Below are positions 16,907 to 27,036 of a stretch of 56,617 nucleotides of DNA, in pieces. How positions within the stretch are numbered: the stretch's first letter is position 1; each line of letters opens with the position of its first letter. Source of the DNA: JAFMIT01 sp049421205 (GTDB lineage: Bacteria; Actinomycetota; Actinomycetes; S36-B12; UBA5976); the NCBI GenBank assembly GCA_049421205.1, contig JBMSMQ010000005.1:1-56617 (forward strand), given 5' to 3'. Both the position numbers and the translations under genes were made by a program. The notes beneath the pieces are model-generated. The model ran no database searches. It saw only the letters and a program-made list of their open reading frames with translations, and was not told the DNA's origin.

Positions 16907-17275
16907 TTAAATCACCTCCGGTGCCAAGGAAACAATCTTCATAAATCGCTTTTCACGCAATTCACGACCAACTGGACCAAAGATACGAGTTCCACGTGGT
17001 TCTCCGTCTGCCTTCAAAATCACAGCAGCGTTTTCGTCAAAACGAATGTAAGAACCATCTGGTCGACGTCGCTGATTCACGGTACGAACGATGACGGCCT
17101 TAACGACTTCACCCTTCTTCACGCCACCACCTGGAATTGCATCCTTCACGGTTGCAACAATGACATCGCCAATTCCGGCATAGCGGCGGCTTGATCCTCC
17201 CAACACACGAATGCAAAGAATTTCTTTTGCACCGGTGTTGTCTGCGACTCTCAGTCGCGACTCTTGTTGAATCAC
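16907..17275 (-). CDS. rplN: Large ribosomal subunit protein uL14
   Basis: uL14 forms an intersubunit bridge and is the docking site of the silencing factor RsfS. The 122 residues start MIQQESRLRVADNTGAKEIL and have the GGSSRRYAGIGDVIVATVKD and RIFGPVGRELREKRFMKI motifs. It lies directly against rplX with no gap and 16 bases below rpsQ, so S10 and spc blocks are fused. Confidence 0.97.
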   Translation of the reverse strand: MIQQESRLRVADNTGAKEILCIRVLGGSSRRYAGIGDVIVATVKDAIPGGGVKKGEVVKAVIVRTVNQRRRPDGSYIRFDENAAVILKADGEPRGTRIFGPVGRELREKRFMKIVSLAPEVI

Positions 17276-17291
17276 TGTTCTGTCCTATCCG

Positions 17292-17561
17292 CTACTTCGC
17301 CTTTTCAAGAATCTCAACCACTCGCCAGCGCTTTGTTGCTGAAAGTGGTCGAGTTTCCATCAAGAGCACTCGATCGCCCACACCGCATGAATTTTGTTCA
17401 TCGTGTGCCTTAAGTTTGCTTGTTCTACGAACAACCTTTCCGTAGAGCGGGTGCTTGAAACGATCTTCAACACTCACTACAACGGTCTTGTCCATTTTGT
17501 TGCTGACAACAATTCCTTCGCGAACCTTACGGTCGCCACGCTCTACTGATACGCCGCTCAT
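17292..17561 (-). CDS. rpsQ: Small ribosomal subunit protein uS17
   Basis: uS17 binds the 16S 5' domain. The 89 residues contain RKVREGIVVSNKMDKTVVV, the OB fold, and DRVLLMETRPLSATKRWRV. Its ATG overlaps the rpmC stop by four bases. Confidence 0.97.
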   Translation of the reverse strand: MSGVSVERGDRKVREGIVVSNKMDKTVVVSVEDRFKHPLYGKVVRRTSKLKAHDEQNSCGVGDRVLLMETRPLSATKRWRVVEILEKAK

Positions 17562-17776
17562 GCTGCACCACCTGTCGTGATTCCGAGCTCTCGTTCACGC
17601 ATGATTGTGTAAATCTGAGCGATTTCTTTTCGGTTCGCGCGCAAACGACCGTGACTTTCAAGTTGTCCGGTTGCTGCCTGGAATCGAAGATTGAATAACT
17701 CTGCTTTCGCATCGCGAAGTTTGTTCACCAATTCTTCGTCGGTCATGGAACGAAGTTCCTGAATGTTATTAGCCAC
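17558..17776 (-). CDS. rpmC: Large ribosomal subunit protein uL29
   Basis: uL29 lies beside the exit tunnel and is part of the SRP and trigger-factor docking site. The 72-residue two-helix protein has ELRSMTDEELVNKLRDAK and LRANRKEIAQIYTIMRERE. Its GTG start is preceded by GAGG at six bases and overlaps the rplP end by eight bases. Confidence 0.96.
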   Translation of the reverse strand: MANNIQELRSMTDEELVNKLRDAKAELFNLRFQAATGQLESHGRLRANRKEIAQIYTIMRERELGITTGGAA

Positions 17777-18191
17777 TGACGACCTCCTCGCGGCGAATGA
17801 TTCTGCACTTCATCGGCAACTTGTGGGCTGCACGAAGGAGTGCTTCTTCAGCAGTCTTCTCATTTGGGAAGGTGATTTCGAACATCACTCGACCTGGTTT
17901 GATATTTGCTACCCACCACTCAGGTGAACCTTTACCGGAACCCATTCGAGTTTCAGCTGGCTTCTTGGTCAATGGTCGATCTGGATAAATATTGATCCAA
18001 ACTTTTCCACCACGACGAATGTGACGAGTGATTGCAATACGAGCAGCTTCAATCTGTCGGTTGGTGACGTACGCAGGTTCAAGTGCCTGCAAACCAAATT
18101 CACCAAAGTTCACAGTTGTTCCACCTTTAGCTGCACCTGATCGCTTTGGGTGATGCTGTTTACGATGCTTGATCTTTCGGGGCATTAACAT
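17769..18191 (-). CDS. rplP: Large ribosomal subunit protein uL16
   Basis: uL16 helps form the A-site tRNA cradle. The 140 residues begin MLMPRKIKHRKQHHPKRSG, matching the usual MLIPR-type actinobacterial start, so the ATG at 18191 is kept; GGAGG lies nine bases before it inside rpsC. RIAITRHIRRGGKVWINIYP and the GKGSPEWWVA loop are conserved. Confidence 0.97.
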   Translation of the reverse strand: MLMPRKIKHRKQHHPKRSGAAKGGTTVNFGEFGLQALEPAYVTNRQIEAARIAITRHIRRGGKVWINIYPDRPLTKKPAETRMGSGKGSPEWWVANIKPGRVMFEITFPNEKTAEEALLRAAHKLPMKCRIIRREEVVSG

Positions 18192-18195
18192 GTCT

Positions 18196-19029
18196 TTACG
18201 CCTCCGTCTCTGTTGTTGGTGCTACTTCAGTTTCTGAAACTGCTGCAACGGGTTCTTGAACTGCTTCACTTGATGCTGCTTCAACTGCTGGTGCAGCACT
18301 TGCATCATCACGACGACGTCCTGGACGACGTGGTGCCTTTGCTTGATTTGCACGCTCTTGAATTGCTGCAGCTTCTCGCTCTGCTCGAGTTTGGAATGCT
18401 TCACCTTTATAGATCCACACCTTCACACCAATTCGACCGAAGGTGGTGTGTGCTTCATAGAAACCAAACTCGATGTTTGCACGGAGGGTATGCAGTGGAA
18501 CGCGACCTTCACGATAGAACTCGGTTCGGCTCATTTCGGCGCCACCGAGACGACCTGAAACCTGAATACGAATTCCTTTCGCACCAGCCTTCAATGATGA
18601 AGTCATCGCTTTACGCATTGCACGACGGAATGACACACGACCTGCTAATTGTTCTGCAACACCAATTGCAACAAGTTGTGCATCAACTTCCGGGTTCTTC
18701 ACTTCAAGAATGTTCAACTGAACTTGCTTGCCTGTGAGTTTTTCAAGATCTTGACGCAACTTGTCAGCAGCTTGGCCTTGACGACCAATGACAACACCTG
18801 GACGAGCAGTATGAATATCAACTCGAACGTGGTGGGTCTTGCGTTCAATTTCAACGCGAGCAACACCTGCACGCTGAAGTGCATCGGTGAGCATCTTTCG
18901 AATCGCGACGTCTTCTTTGACGTAGTCGCTGTAGCGCTGACCTGACTTCGTTGAATCAGCAAACCAACGAGTATTGAAATCCGCAGTTATGCCAAGACGA
19001 AAACCGTTTGGATGAATTTTCTGTCCCAC
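18196..19029 (-). CDS. rpsC: Small ribosomal subunit protein uS3 with extended tail
   Basis: uS3 guards the mRNA entry tunnel. The start MGQKIHPNGFRLGIT is read from GTG. The KH-type RNA-binding motif RPGVVIGRQGQAADKLR lies near residues 80-95, and the C-terminal S3 domain near 120-210. The last 50 or so residues are an Arg- then Ala/Glu/Val-rich tail (277 in total, against 233 in E. coli), as in other Actinobacteria. It shares one base with rplV. Confidence 0.97.
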   Translation of the reverse strand: MGQKIHPNGFRLGITADFNTRWFADSTKSGQRYSDYVKEDVAIRKMLTDALQRAGVARVEIERKTHHVRVDIHTARPGVVIGRQGQAADKLRQDLEKLTGKQVQLNILEVKNPEVDAQLVAIGVAEQLAGRVSFRRAMRKAMTSSLKAGAKGIRIQVSGRLGGAEMSRTEFYREGRVPLHTLRANIEFGFYEAHTTFGRIGVKVWIYKGEAFQTRAEREAAAIQERANQAKAPRRPGRRRDDASAAPAVEAASSEAVQEPVAAVSETEVAPTTETEA

Positions 19030-19388
19030 TATGAGACCTTCTTTCCGGCTGGACGGGATTCAACAACCACAGTGATGTGGCTGGTTCGCTTATTGATACG
19101 AAACGCGCGACCTTGTGCTCGAGGACGAAAACGCTTCATCGTTGGACCTTCATCGACAAACGCTGCACTTACATACAACGTATCTGGATCTAAGTTCAAG
19201 TTATTTGTTGCATTAGCAACCGCACTTGCAAGTACTTTGCCGATCGGTTCGCTTGCAGCTTGAGGTGCAAACTGCAAGACAGTTTGTGCTTCAAGTGCTT
19301 GCATACCACGGATGATGTTGACAATACGGCGAGCCTTCTGTGGCGTGACGCGCACAAACTTGGCTACTGCACGAGCTTCTGTTGACAT
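19029..19388 (-). CDS. rplV: Large ribosomal subunit protein uL22
   Basis: The uL22 hairpin lines the exit tunnel and is a site of macrolide-resistance mutations elsewhere. The product has 119 residues from the ATG at 19388, chosen because GAGG lies eight bases before it; an ATG two codons upstream sits only two bases from that site. Motifs are TPQKARRIVNIIRGM and RAQGRAFRINKRTSHITV, which is the tunnel loop region. Confidence 0.95.
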   Translation of the reverse strand: MSTEARAVAKFVRVTPQKARRIVNIIRGMQALEAQTVLQFAPQAASEPIGKVLASAVANATNNLNLDPDTLYVSAAFVDEGPTMKRFRPRAQGRAFRINKRTSHITVVVESRPAGKKVS

Positions 19389-19405
19389 ACTCATTACCTC
19401 AGCGC

Positions 19406-19687
19406 TTACTTGCGCTTTGCCTTTCGATCATCCTTCGCGTGCCCACGGTAGGTGCGGGTTGGTGCGAATTCACCTAACTTATGTCCAACCATTGCATCAG
19501 AGATGAAGACTGGAACGTGCTTACGTCCATCGTGCACCGCAATGGTGTGACCGATGAATGATGGCAAAATCATTGAGCGACGTGACCAGGTCTTGATGAC
19601 GTTGCGTGTTCCTTTTTCGTTTTGTGCATCTACTTTCTTCTGTAGATGACCATCAACAAATGGACCTTTTTTCAAACTACGTGGCAT
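19406..19687 (-). CDS. rpsS: Small ribosomal subunit protein uS19
   Basis: uS19 forms a head complex with S13. The 93 residues are canonical: MPRSLKKGPFVDGHLQKKV, TWSRRSMILPSFIGHTIAVH and KLGEFAPTRTYRGHAKDD. It is five bases below rplB. Confidence 0.98.
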   Translation of the reverse strand: MPRSLKKGPFVDGHLQKKVDAQNEKGTRNVIKTWSRRSMILPSFIGHTIAVHDGRKHVPVFISDAMVGHKLGEFAPTRTYRGHAKDDRKAKRK

Positions 19688-19692
19688 CGTTA

Positions 19693-20526
19693 TCAGGCCT
19701 TCTTACTCTTGCGACGTCGAACAATCATCTTGTCGCTTGCTTTGTTTGGACGACGGGTACGGCCTTCTGGCTTACCCTTTGGATTCACTGGATGGCGACC
19801 ACCAGAGGTACGACCTTCACCACCACCGTGTGGGTGATCGATTGGGTTCATCGCGACACCACGAACAGTTGGGCGCTTACCCTTCCATCGCATACGACCA
19901 GCTTTACCCCAGTTAATGTTTGATTGTTCTGCGTTACCAACTTCACCAATAGTTGCTCGGCAACGAACATCTATGTTTCGAATTTCACCTGATGGCAAAC
20001 GAAGTTGAGCAAGTTGACCTTCTTTTGCAACTAACTGGATGGAAGCTCCCGCAGAACGTGCAATCTTTGCTCCACCACCCGGGCGAAGTTCAACAGCATG
20101 AATCACAGTACCAACTGGGATGTTACGAAGTGGCAAGTTATTGCCAGGCTTGATGTCAGCCGTTGGACCAGTTTCAACCAAGTCACCTTGCTTCAACTTA
20201 TTTGGTGCAATGATGTAACGCTTTTCACCATCCGCAAAATGCAGAAGTGCAATTCGTGCAGTTCGGTTTGGATCATATTCAATATGTGCAACCTTTGCTG
20301 GCACACCATCTTTGTCAGATCGCTTGAAATCAATTACGCGATAGGCGCGCTTGTGACCGCCACCTTGGTGACGAGTTGTGACGCGACCATTTGCGTTTCG
20401 GCCACCACGCTTGGTCAATGGACGCAAGAGTGATTTTTCTGGAGTGCTGCGAGTAACTTCGACGAAGTCAGCAACGCTGCTACCACGACGACCTGGTGTG
20501 GTCGGCTTGTATTTGCGAATGCCCAT
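19693..20526 (-). CDS. rplB: Large ribosomal subunit protein uL2
   Basis: uL2 is required for subunit association and lies near the peptidyl transferase centre. At 277 residues it has the KYKPTTPGRRGSSVADF start, the GGGHKRAYRVIDFKR motif and the conserved C-terminal NPIDHPHGGGEGRTSGG loop containing the functionally critical His. Confidence 0.98.
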   Translation of the reverse strand: MGIRKYKPTTPGRRGSSVADFVEVTRSTPEKSLLRPLTKRGGRNANGRVTTRHQGGGHKRAYRVIDFKRSDKDGVPAKVAHIEYDPNRTARIALLHFADGEKRYIIAPNKLKQGDLVETGPTADIKPGNNLPLRNIPVGTVIHAVELRPGGGAKIARSAGASIQLVAKEGQLAQLRLPSGEIRNIDVRCRATIGEVGNAEQSNINWGKAGRMRWKGKRPTVRGVAMNPIDHPHGGGEGRTSGGRHPVNPKGKPEGRTRRPNKASDKMIVRRRKSKKA

Positions 20527-20545
20527 GTTTTATTGACCTTCCGTC

Positions 20546-20842
20546 TTAGTTCGATCCAAACAAATCGATACGATCGCCAGCAGCGAGGCTGACAATTGCA
20601 CGCTTTGAATTGTTGCGGCGTCCAAATCCGAAACGGGTTCGAACTTGCTTGCCCTTGCGATTAATTGTGTTCACTGAAACAACACGCACTTTGAAAATAC
20701 TTTCAATTGCTTGCTTAATTTCAGTTTTGTTTGAGTCTGGATGAACCAAGAATGTGTACTTGTTTTCATCAATCAGACCATACGACTTTTCCGAGATCAC
20801 CGGAGCGATAATGATGTCGCGTGGATCTGCAATCTTCGCCAT
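20546..20842 (-). CDS. rplW: Large ribosomal subunit protein uL23
   Basis: uL23 is the main docking point for trigger factor and SRP at the tunnel exit. The 98 residues show IIAPVISEKSYGLIDENKYT, HPDSNKTEIKQAIESIFKV and the RKGKQVRTRFGFGRRN extension. It shares one base with rplD. Confidence 0.97.
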   Translation of the reverse strand: MAKIADPRDIIIAPVISEKSYGLIDENKYTFLVHPDSNKTEIKQAIESIFKVRVVSVNTINRKGKQVRTRFGFGRRNNSKRAIVSLAAGDRIDLFGSN

Positions 20843-21513
20843 TATGCAATCTCACTTTCACTCGCAGTAGCTTTCACACTCTTGCCACCATTTGGCTGAG
20901 AAACAAATGCGTCAAAGGCAGACTTCGAAAACACAACATCATCCGCGATTAAAACATCGTAAGAATTGAGTTGATCTACGAAAATCACATGGATGTCTTG
21001 TGCATTGCGAAGTGACAGTGCAGCGTTATCTTCGCCACGATTTACGACTGCCAAAACTTTTGGTCCCTTAACGACTAAGTTCACAATCGCAACTGCAGTC
21101 CTAGTGCTTGGTACATCACCTTCAACAAACGATGTGATGACGTGTACTCGACCATCGCGAGCGCGATCAGAAAGCGCACCCTTCAAGGCTTGTGCCTTCA
21201 TTTTCTTCGGTGTGCGCTGGTCATACTTTCGAGGTGTTGGGCCATGAACGACGCCACCACCTTTCATGTGAGGAGCTCGAACTGAACCCTGACGAGCGCG
21301 ACCTGTACCTTTTTGTTTGAAAGGCTTTTTACCTGAACCGCTGACTTCACCGCGATCTTTCGTGTCTGCAGTACCTGCACGCTTTGCTGCAAGCTGGGCA
21401 ACCACAACTTGATGAATCAATGGAACATTGACCTGCACATCGAAAATTTCTGCAGGCAGAGTGACAGAACCTTCAGTCTTACCGGCTGGAGTTTTTACAT
21501 CAATAGAAGTCAT
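20842..21513 (-). CDS. rplD: Large ribosomal subunit protein uL4
   Basis: uL4 lines the exit tunnel and in E. coli represses the S10 operon and binds RNase E. At 223 residues it has the QKGTGRARQGSVRAPHMKGG loop and the globular domain with ALKGALSDRARDGRVHV. It lies one base from rplC. The strong hairpin above rpsJ is a candidate target of S10-operon control, but nothing shows that L4 is the effector here. Confidence 0.97.
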   Translation of the reverse strand: MTSIDVKTPAGKTEGSVTLPAEIFDVQVNVPLIHQVVVAQLAAKRAGTADTKDRGEVSGSGKKPFKQKGTGRARQGSVRAPHMKGGGVVHGPTPRKYDQRTPKKMKAQALKGALSDRARDGRVHVITSFVEGDVPSTRTAVAIVNLVVKGPKVLAVVNRGEDNAALSLRNAQDIHVIFVDQLNSYDVLIADDVVFSKSAFDAFVSQPNGGKSVKATASESEIA

Positions 21514-21514
21514 C

Positions 21515-22159
21515 TCAGCCTGCCTTCACTGCGTTACGAACATAAACCAAAGCACCTGTGTGACCTGGAACTGCACCACGAACAAGGAGCAAACCTTTTT
21601 CTGCATCAACAGCATGAACTTTTAGGTTCATCGTGGTTTGAGTTTCGTTACCCATACGCCCAGCCATTTTTTGACCACGAAATACGCGACCTGGTGTTGA
21701 ACATGCACCAATTGATCCAGGCGATCTGTGCTTTCGCTGCACACCGTGTGATGAGCGCAAACCGTGGAATCCGTGTCGCTTCATACCGCCAGCAAAACCG
21801 TGACCACGAGTTGTACCTGTGATATCAACAAGCGCACCGGCTTCAAAAACTTCAGCAGTAATTTCTTGACCGACGGTGTAGTTCGCTGCATCATCTGTTC
21901 TAATTTCAACAACGTGCTTGCGTGGTGTTACACCTGCTTTTTCAAAGTGGCCAGCCATTGGCTTTGTTACTTTTCGAGGATCGATAGCACCAAAGGCAAT
22001 TTGGACTGCGTTATAACCATCATTTTCAAGGGTACGTACCAATGTAACAACACAAGGTCCAGCTTGAATGACGGTCACGGGCACAACTTTGTTGTCCGCA
22101 TCCCAGACCTGGGTCATGCCGAGCTTGGTGCCGAGCACTCCCTTTTCTGTCTTTGTCAT
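21515..22159 (-). CDS. rplC: Large ribosomal subunit protein uL3
   Basis: uL3 reaches the peptidyl transferase centre through its central loop. The ATG at 22159 (214 residues, MTKTEKGVLGTKLGMTQ) is chosen because AAGGA lies eight bases before it; an ATG two codons earlier is only two bases from that site. GFAGGMKRHGFHGLRSSHGV and MAGRMGNETQTTMNLKVH are conserved. Confidence 0.96.
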   Translation of the reverse strand: MTKTEKGVLGTKLGMTQVWDADNKVVPVTVIQAGPCVVTLVRTLENDGYNAVQIAFGAIDPRKVTKPMAGHFEKAGVTPRKHVVEIRTDDAANYTVGQEITAEVFEAGALVDITGTTRGHGFAGGMKRHGFHGLRSSHGVQRKHRSPGSIGACSTPGRVFRGQKMAGRMGNETQTTMNLKVHAVDAEKGLLLVRGAVPGHTGALVYVRNAVKAG

Positions 22160-22170
22160 TTCCATCGTCC

Positions 22171-22479
22171 TTACAACTTAATCTCAATATCCACACCTGC
22201 AGGCAAGTCAAGTCGCATTAGCGAATCAACTGTCTTTGGAGTTGGATCAATAATGTCAATCAATCGCTTATGTGTGCGCATTTCAAAATGCTCGCGAGAG
22301 TCCTTGTACTTATGAGGAGAACGAATTACGCAGAATACGTTCTTCTCAGTAGGCAACGGCACTGGGCCTGCTACTTGTGCACCAGTGCGAATCACTGTAT
22401 CAACAATCATTTTTGCTGATGAGTCAATGACTTCATGATCGTAGGCCTTCAGCCTGATGCGGATTTTCTGTCCCGCCAT
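22171..22479 (-). CDS. rpsJ: Small ribosomal subunit protein uS10 (NusE)
   Basis: uS10 is a head protein that also acts as NusE, linking NusG to the ribosome and taking part in antitermination with NusB. The canonical 102 residues start MAGQKIRIRLKAYDHEVID; the frame stays open upstream but lacks S10-like sequence. GPVPLPTEKNVFCVIRSPHK is the tRNA-site loop. A 69-base gap with a 12-bp hairpin separates it from tuf. Confidence 0.97.
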   Translation of the reverse strand: MAGQKIRIRLKAYDHEVIDSSAKMIVDTVIRTGAQVAGPVPLPTEKNVFCVIRSPHKYKDSREHFEMRTHKRLIDIIDPTPKTVDSLMRLDLPAGVDIEIKL

Positions 22480-22510
22480 CTTTGCTTCCTTCTCTGTGCC
22501 GTTGTGCTGT

Positions 22511-22538
22511 CGTTGGTGGGAGTTACCTCCCACCAACG
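22511..22538 (-). promoter_or_regulatory. 12-bp hairpin with GTAA loop between tuf and rpsJ
   Basis: CGTTGGTGGGAG and CTCCCACCAACG pair perfectly over 12 bp around a four-base loop. On the transcript the loop is GTAA, a GNRA tetraloop. It starts 11 bases after the tuf stop and ends about 30 bases above the rpsJ ATG. No T-run follows, so a classical terminator is unlikely; an mRNA end-protecting, processing or attenuation element is possible. Confidence 0.65.
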
Positions 22539-22548
22539 CTAAGCATTC

Positions 22549-23742
<1,194 letters not shown>

Positions 23743-23767
23743 TGGGTCCTCCAAGACCTACTTGTTG

Positions 23768-23830
23768 TTTACAGCCCGGGCGCTGTAAATCTCGGGTTTT
23801 TCCTTTGGGGGCATGGGCGTTTTCACGCCC
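23768..23830 (-). promoter_or_regulatory. Two hairpins between fusA and tuf
   Basis: The first in the transcript is GGGCGT/ACGCCC at 23815-23830, with a GAAA loop (GNRA type) on the minus strand, directly after the fusA stop. The second is TTTACAGC/GCTGTAAA at 23768-23789 with a six-base loop, ending about 18 bases above the tuf ribosome-binding site. Neither has a T-tract. They may tune tuf relative to fusA, but the function is unproven. Confidence 0.5.
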
Positions 23831-23835
23831 GCGCG

Positions 23836-25941
23836 TCACTCTCCTCGTGACTTCGCAATAATTTCTGTTGCGACGTTCGTAGGAACTTGCGCATAAGAAT
23901 CGAACTCCATTGAATAGTTAGCTCGACCTTGCGTTCTACTTCGCAAATCTCCGACATAGCCGAACATTTCCGAAAGTGGAACTAACGCTTTGACGACGCG
24001 AGCGCCAGCTCTCTCATCCATGGCCTGAATTTGGCCACGGCGAGAGTTAAGGTCGCCGATCACGTCGCCCATGAACTCCTCTGGAGTGGTGACCTCGACG
24101 GCCATCATTGGTTCCAAGAGGACTGGATTTGCACGCCGTGCTGCTTCTTTGAAAGCCATCGAGCCTGCAATTTTGAACGCTAGTTCGGATGAGTCCACAT
24201 CATGATATGCACCATCTTGTAGCGTAACTTTGACATCAACCAATGGGTATCCGGCAAGAACACCGAATTCCATGGCATCTCGACAACCTGTATCAACCGA
24301 TGGAATGTATTCACGAGGAATACGTCCACCAGTAATACCGTTGACGAACTCATATCCACCAGGACCATTTACAGCATGACCTGTAGGTTCGAGATCAATA
24401 ATGACCTTACCGAACTGTCCTGAACCACCAGATTGTTTCTTATGGGTGTATTCAATATTTTCAACTTTTTTGGTAATGGTTTCACGATAAGCAACTTGTG
24501 GCTTACCAACATTTGCTTCAACTTTAAATTCACGCTTCATACGATCAACCAGAATTTCAAGGTGCAACTCACCCATACCTGCAATGATGGTCTGACCTGT
24601 TTCTTCATCAGTGTGAACGCGGAATGTTGGATCTTCTTCAGCTAGTCGCTGAATTGCAATACCAAGTTTCTCTTGGTCGCTCTTGGTTTTAGGTTCAATC
24701 GCAACCTGAATAACTGGATCGGGAAATTGCATTGATTCCAAAATCACAGGCTTTGCAGAATCACAAAGTGTTTCACCCGTTGTGGTGTCTTTGAGACCCA
24801 TAACAGCAACAATGTCGCCTGCACCCACACTTGGAATTTCTTCGCGCTTGTTGGCATGCATTCGGTAAATCTTTCCGATGCGCTCTTTGCGATCTTTTGT
24901 TGCATTCAAAACTTGAGTTCCGGTTTCAAGTGTTCCCGAGTACACGCGAATGTATGTCAATTTTCCAAGATGTGGATCTGACATAATTTTGAAGGCAAGT
25001 GCTGAGAAAGGCTCAGATGAATCAGGCTTACGTTCAATAACAACATCTTCGTTGTCAGGATTGAAGCCCTTGATTGCATCAATATCAACCGGCGATGGCA
25101 GATACATTACAACTGCATCGAGCATCGGCTGAACACCTTTGTTCTTGAATGCAGATCCAGTCAGAACCGGAGTGATTTTGTCTGCCAAAGTCGCGCGACG
25201 AATTGCTGCGTGAATATCTGCTACTGTGAAGTTTTCTTCCAAGAATTGTTCAGCGAATGTGTCATCTGCATCTGCAAGAACTTCAAGCAACGTGTGATGA
25301 TATTCATCAGCCTGAACTTTTAGGTCTGCTGGAATTTCTTCAACGATGTAGTCCTCGCCTTTTTTGGTTTCGCCAGGCCACACAAGTGCGCGCATTTCAA
25401 CAAGATCAATCACACCTTTGAAGTCAGCTTCTGCACCAATTGGCAATTGCAAGACTGCAGGGTTTGCACCAAGACGAGACTTGATAGTGTCAACACACAT
25501 AAAGAAGTTTGCACCAGTTCGATCAAGTTTGTTAACGAAACAAATACGTGGCACGTTATAGCGATCCGCTTGACGCCATACGGTTTCCGATTGTGGTTCG
25601 ACTCCTGCCACACCATCAAAAACGGCCACTGCACCGTCCAAGACGCGCAATGACCGCTCTACTTCAACTGTGAAGTCAACGTGACCAGGAGTATCAATAA
25701 TGTTAATTGTGTGGTCTTTCCAGTGACAGGTAGTTGCAGCTGAGGTAATCGTGATACCGCGCTCTTGTTCCTGTTCCATCCAGTCCATGGTTGCAGCGCC
25801 TTCGTGCACTTCACCAATTTTGTAACTCACACCGGTGTAGAAAAGGATGCGCTCAGTCGTGGTTGTTTTACCAGCATCGATGTGTGCCATGATGCCGATG
25901 TTGCGCGTTTTGGCGAGATCGCTCGTCACTTTATTCTCCAA
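23836..25941 (-). CDS. fusA: Elongation factor G
   Basis: GTPase that drives translocation and, with RRF, ribosome recycling. The 701 residues carry G1 AHIDAGKTTTTERILFYTG, the switch I segment ERGITITSAATTC, G3 DTPGHVDF and G4 NKLDRTGANF. Domain IV has the conserved YIPSVDTGCRDAME segment. It begins at the base next to the rpsG stop. Confidence 0.98.
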   Translation of the reverse strand: MENKVTSDLAKTRNIGIMAHIDAGKTTTTERILFYTGVSYKIGEVHEGAATMDWMEQEQERGITITSAATTCHWKDHTINIIDTPGHVDFTVEVERSLRVLDGAVAVFDGVAGVEPQSETVWRQADRYNVPRICFVNKLDRTGANFFMCVDTIKSRLGANPAVLQLPIGAEADFKGVIDLVEMRALVWPGETKKGEDYIVEEIPADLKVQADEYHHTLLEVLADADDTFAEQFLEENFTVADIHAAIRRATLADKITPVLTGSAFKNKGVQPMLDAVVMYLPSPVDIDAIKGFNPDNEDVVIERKPDSSEPFSALAFKIMSDPHLGKLTYIRVYSGTLETGTQVLNATKDRKERIGKIYRMHANKREEIPSVGAGDIVAVMGLKDTTTGETLCDSAKPVILESMQFPDPVIQVAIEPKTKSDQEKLGIAIQRLAEEDPTFRVHTDEETGQTIIAGMGELHLEILVDRMKREFKVEANVGKPQVAYRETITKKVENIEYTHKKQSGGSGQFGKVIIDLEPTGHAVNGPGGYEFVNGITGGRIPREYIPSVDTGCRDAMEFGVLAGYPLVDVKVTLQDGAYHDVDSSELAFKIAGSMAFKEAARRANPVLLEPMMAVEVTTPEEFMGDVIGDLNSRRGQIQAMDERAGARVVKALVPLSEMFGYVGDLRSRTQGRANYSMEFDSYAQVPTNVATEIIAKSRGE

Positions 25942-26411
25942 TTACCAGCGGTAGTGAGCAAAAGCCTTGTTCGCTTCTGCCATCTTGTGGGTGTCTTCAC
26001 GTTTCTTGACTGCAGCACCGAGACCGTTGCTCGCATCCAAAATTTCATTTGTAAGTCGTTCAGTCATTGTCTTTTCACGACGTGCACGTGCAGCATTGAT
26101 CAACCAACGAAGTGCGAGCGTGGTTGCACGTGCTGACTTCACTTCGACTGGGATCTGATAGGTAGCACCACCAACACGACGGGAACGAACTTCAAGAGTC
26201 GGCTTTACGTTGTCCAGTGCTTTCTTCAATGTAGCAACTGGATCAACACCAGTTTTTGCACGGCAACCTTCAAGTGCACCGTAAACAATTGCTTCAGCAG
26301 TTGACTTTTTGCCGCTGAGCAAAACTTTATTAACAAGTTGAGATACAAGTGTTGATGTGTAAACAGGATCAACAACCAGTGGACGCTTCTGCGCGGGACC
26401 TTTACGTGGCA

Positions 26412-26412
<1 letters not shown>
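25942..26412 (-). CDS. rpsG: Small ribosomal subunit protein uS7
   Basis: uS7 nucleates the 30S head and in E. coli represses the str operon. The 156 residues start MPRKGPAQKRPLVVDPVY and contain LVNKVLLSGKKSTAEAIVYG and RRVGGATYQIPVEV. It shares one base with rpsL and abuts fusA. Confidence 0.97.
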
Positions 26413-26786
<374 letters not shown>

Positions 26787-27036
26787 TCGTACTCCGTTGT
26801 TTTGGGGAGAGGTTTTCTCCGGTTGCTTCGCTCATCTTCCCTACCACGCACTCGGGTGTGTCGGATTCTTTGACAGAATCCTGACCCATTCGAATGGGTG
26901 GATGTCTTGCGCCATCCGTGATCAGCGTTCATACTTCACTCTGAACACAGCACACAAGACCCAGAGAAATCTGGGCAGGGGCGGGAATCTAGCCCACTTC
27001 TAGCACTGTGGTCAAAACGAGCAAAAAGGGGCAAAA
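26787..27036. promoter_or_regulatory. Divergent promoter and structured leader of rpsL
   Basis: For rpsL the minus strand shows a possible promoter TTGTGT, 18 bases, TATGAA (about 26928-26957). Below it are a perfect 16-base palindrome ACCCATTCGAATGGGT (26884-26899) and, three bases later, an adjoining hairpin arm set GGATTCT/AGAATCC (26863-26869 with 26875-26881). For the plus-strand gene, AAAAAGGGG lies just before the GTG at 27037, and a CCCAGA/TCTGGG stem with a GAAA loop lies at 26960-26975. Promoter elements are weak matches; the dyads are exact. Confidence 0.45.

Noticed and set aside
16391..17194. Long plus-strand open frame (267 codons) opposite rplE, rplX and rplN
   Set aside because: It lies antisense to three well-conserved ribosomal genes, and its Leu/Ser/Phe-rich composition mirrors their Lys/Ala codons.
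18213..18737. Plus-strand open frame of 174 codons opposite rpsC
   Set aside because: His/Leu/Gln-rich mirror of the rpsC coding strand, with no plausible family and no ribosome-binding site.
22480..22536. N-terminal extension of S10 by 19 codons
   Set aside because: Falls in the tuf-rpsJ hairpin; MAGQKIRIRL is the universal start.
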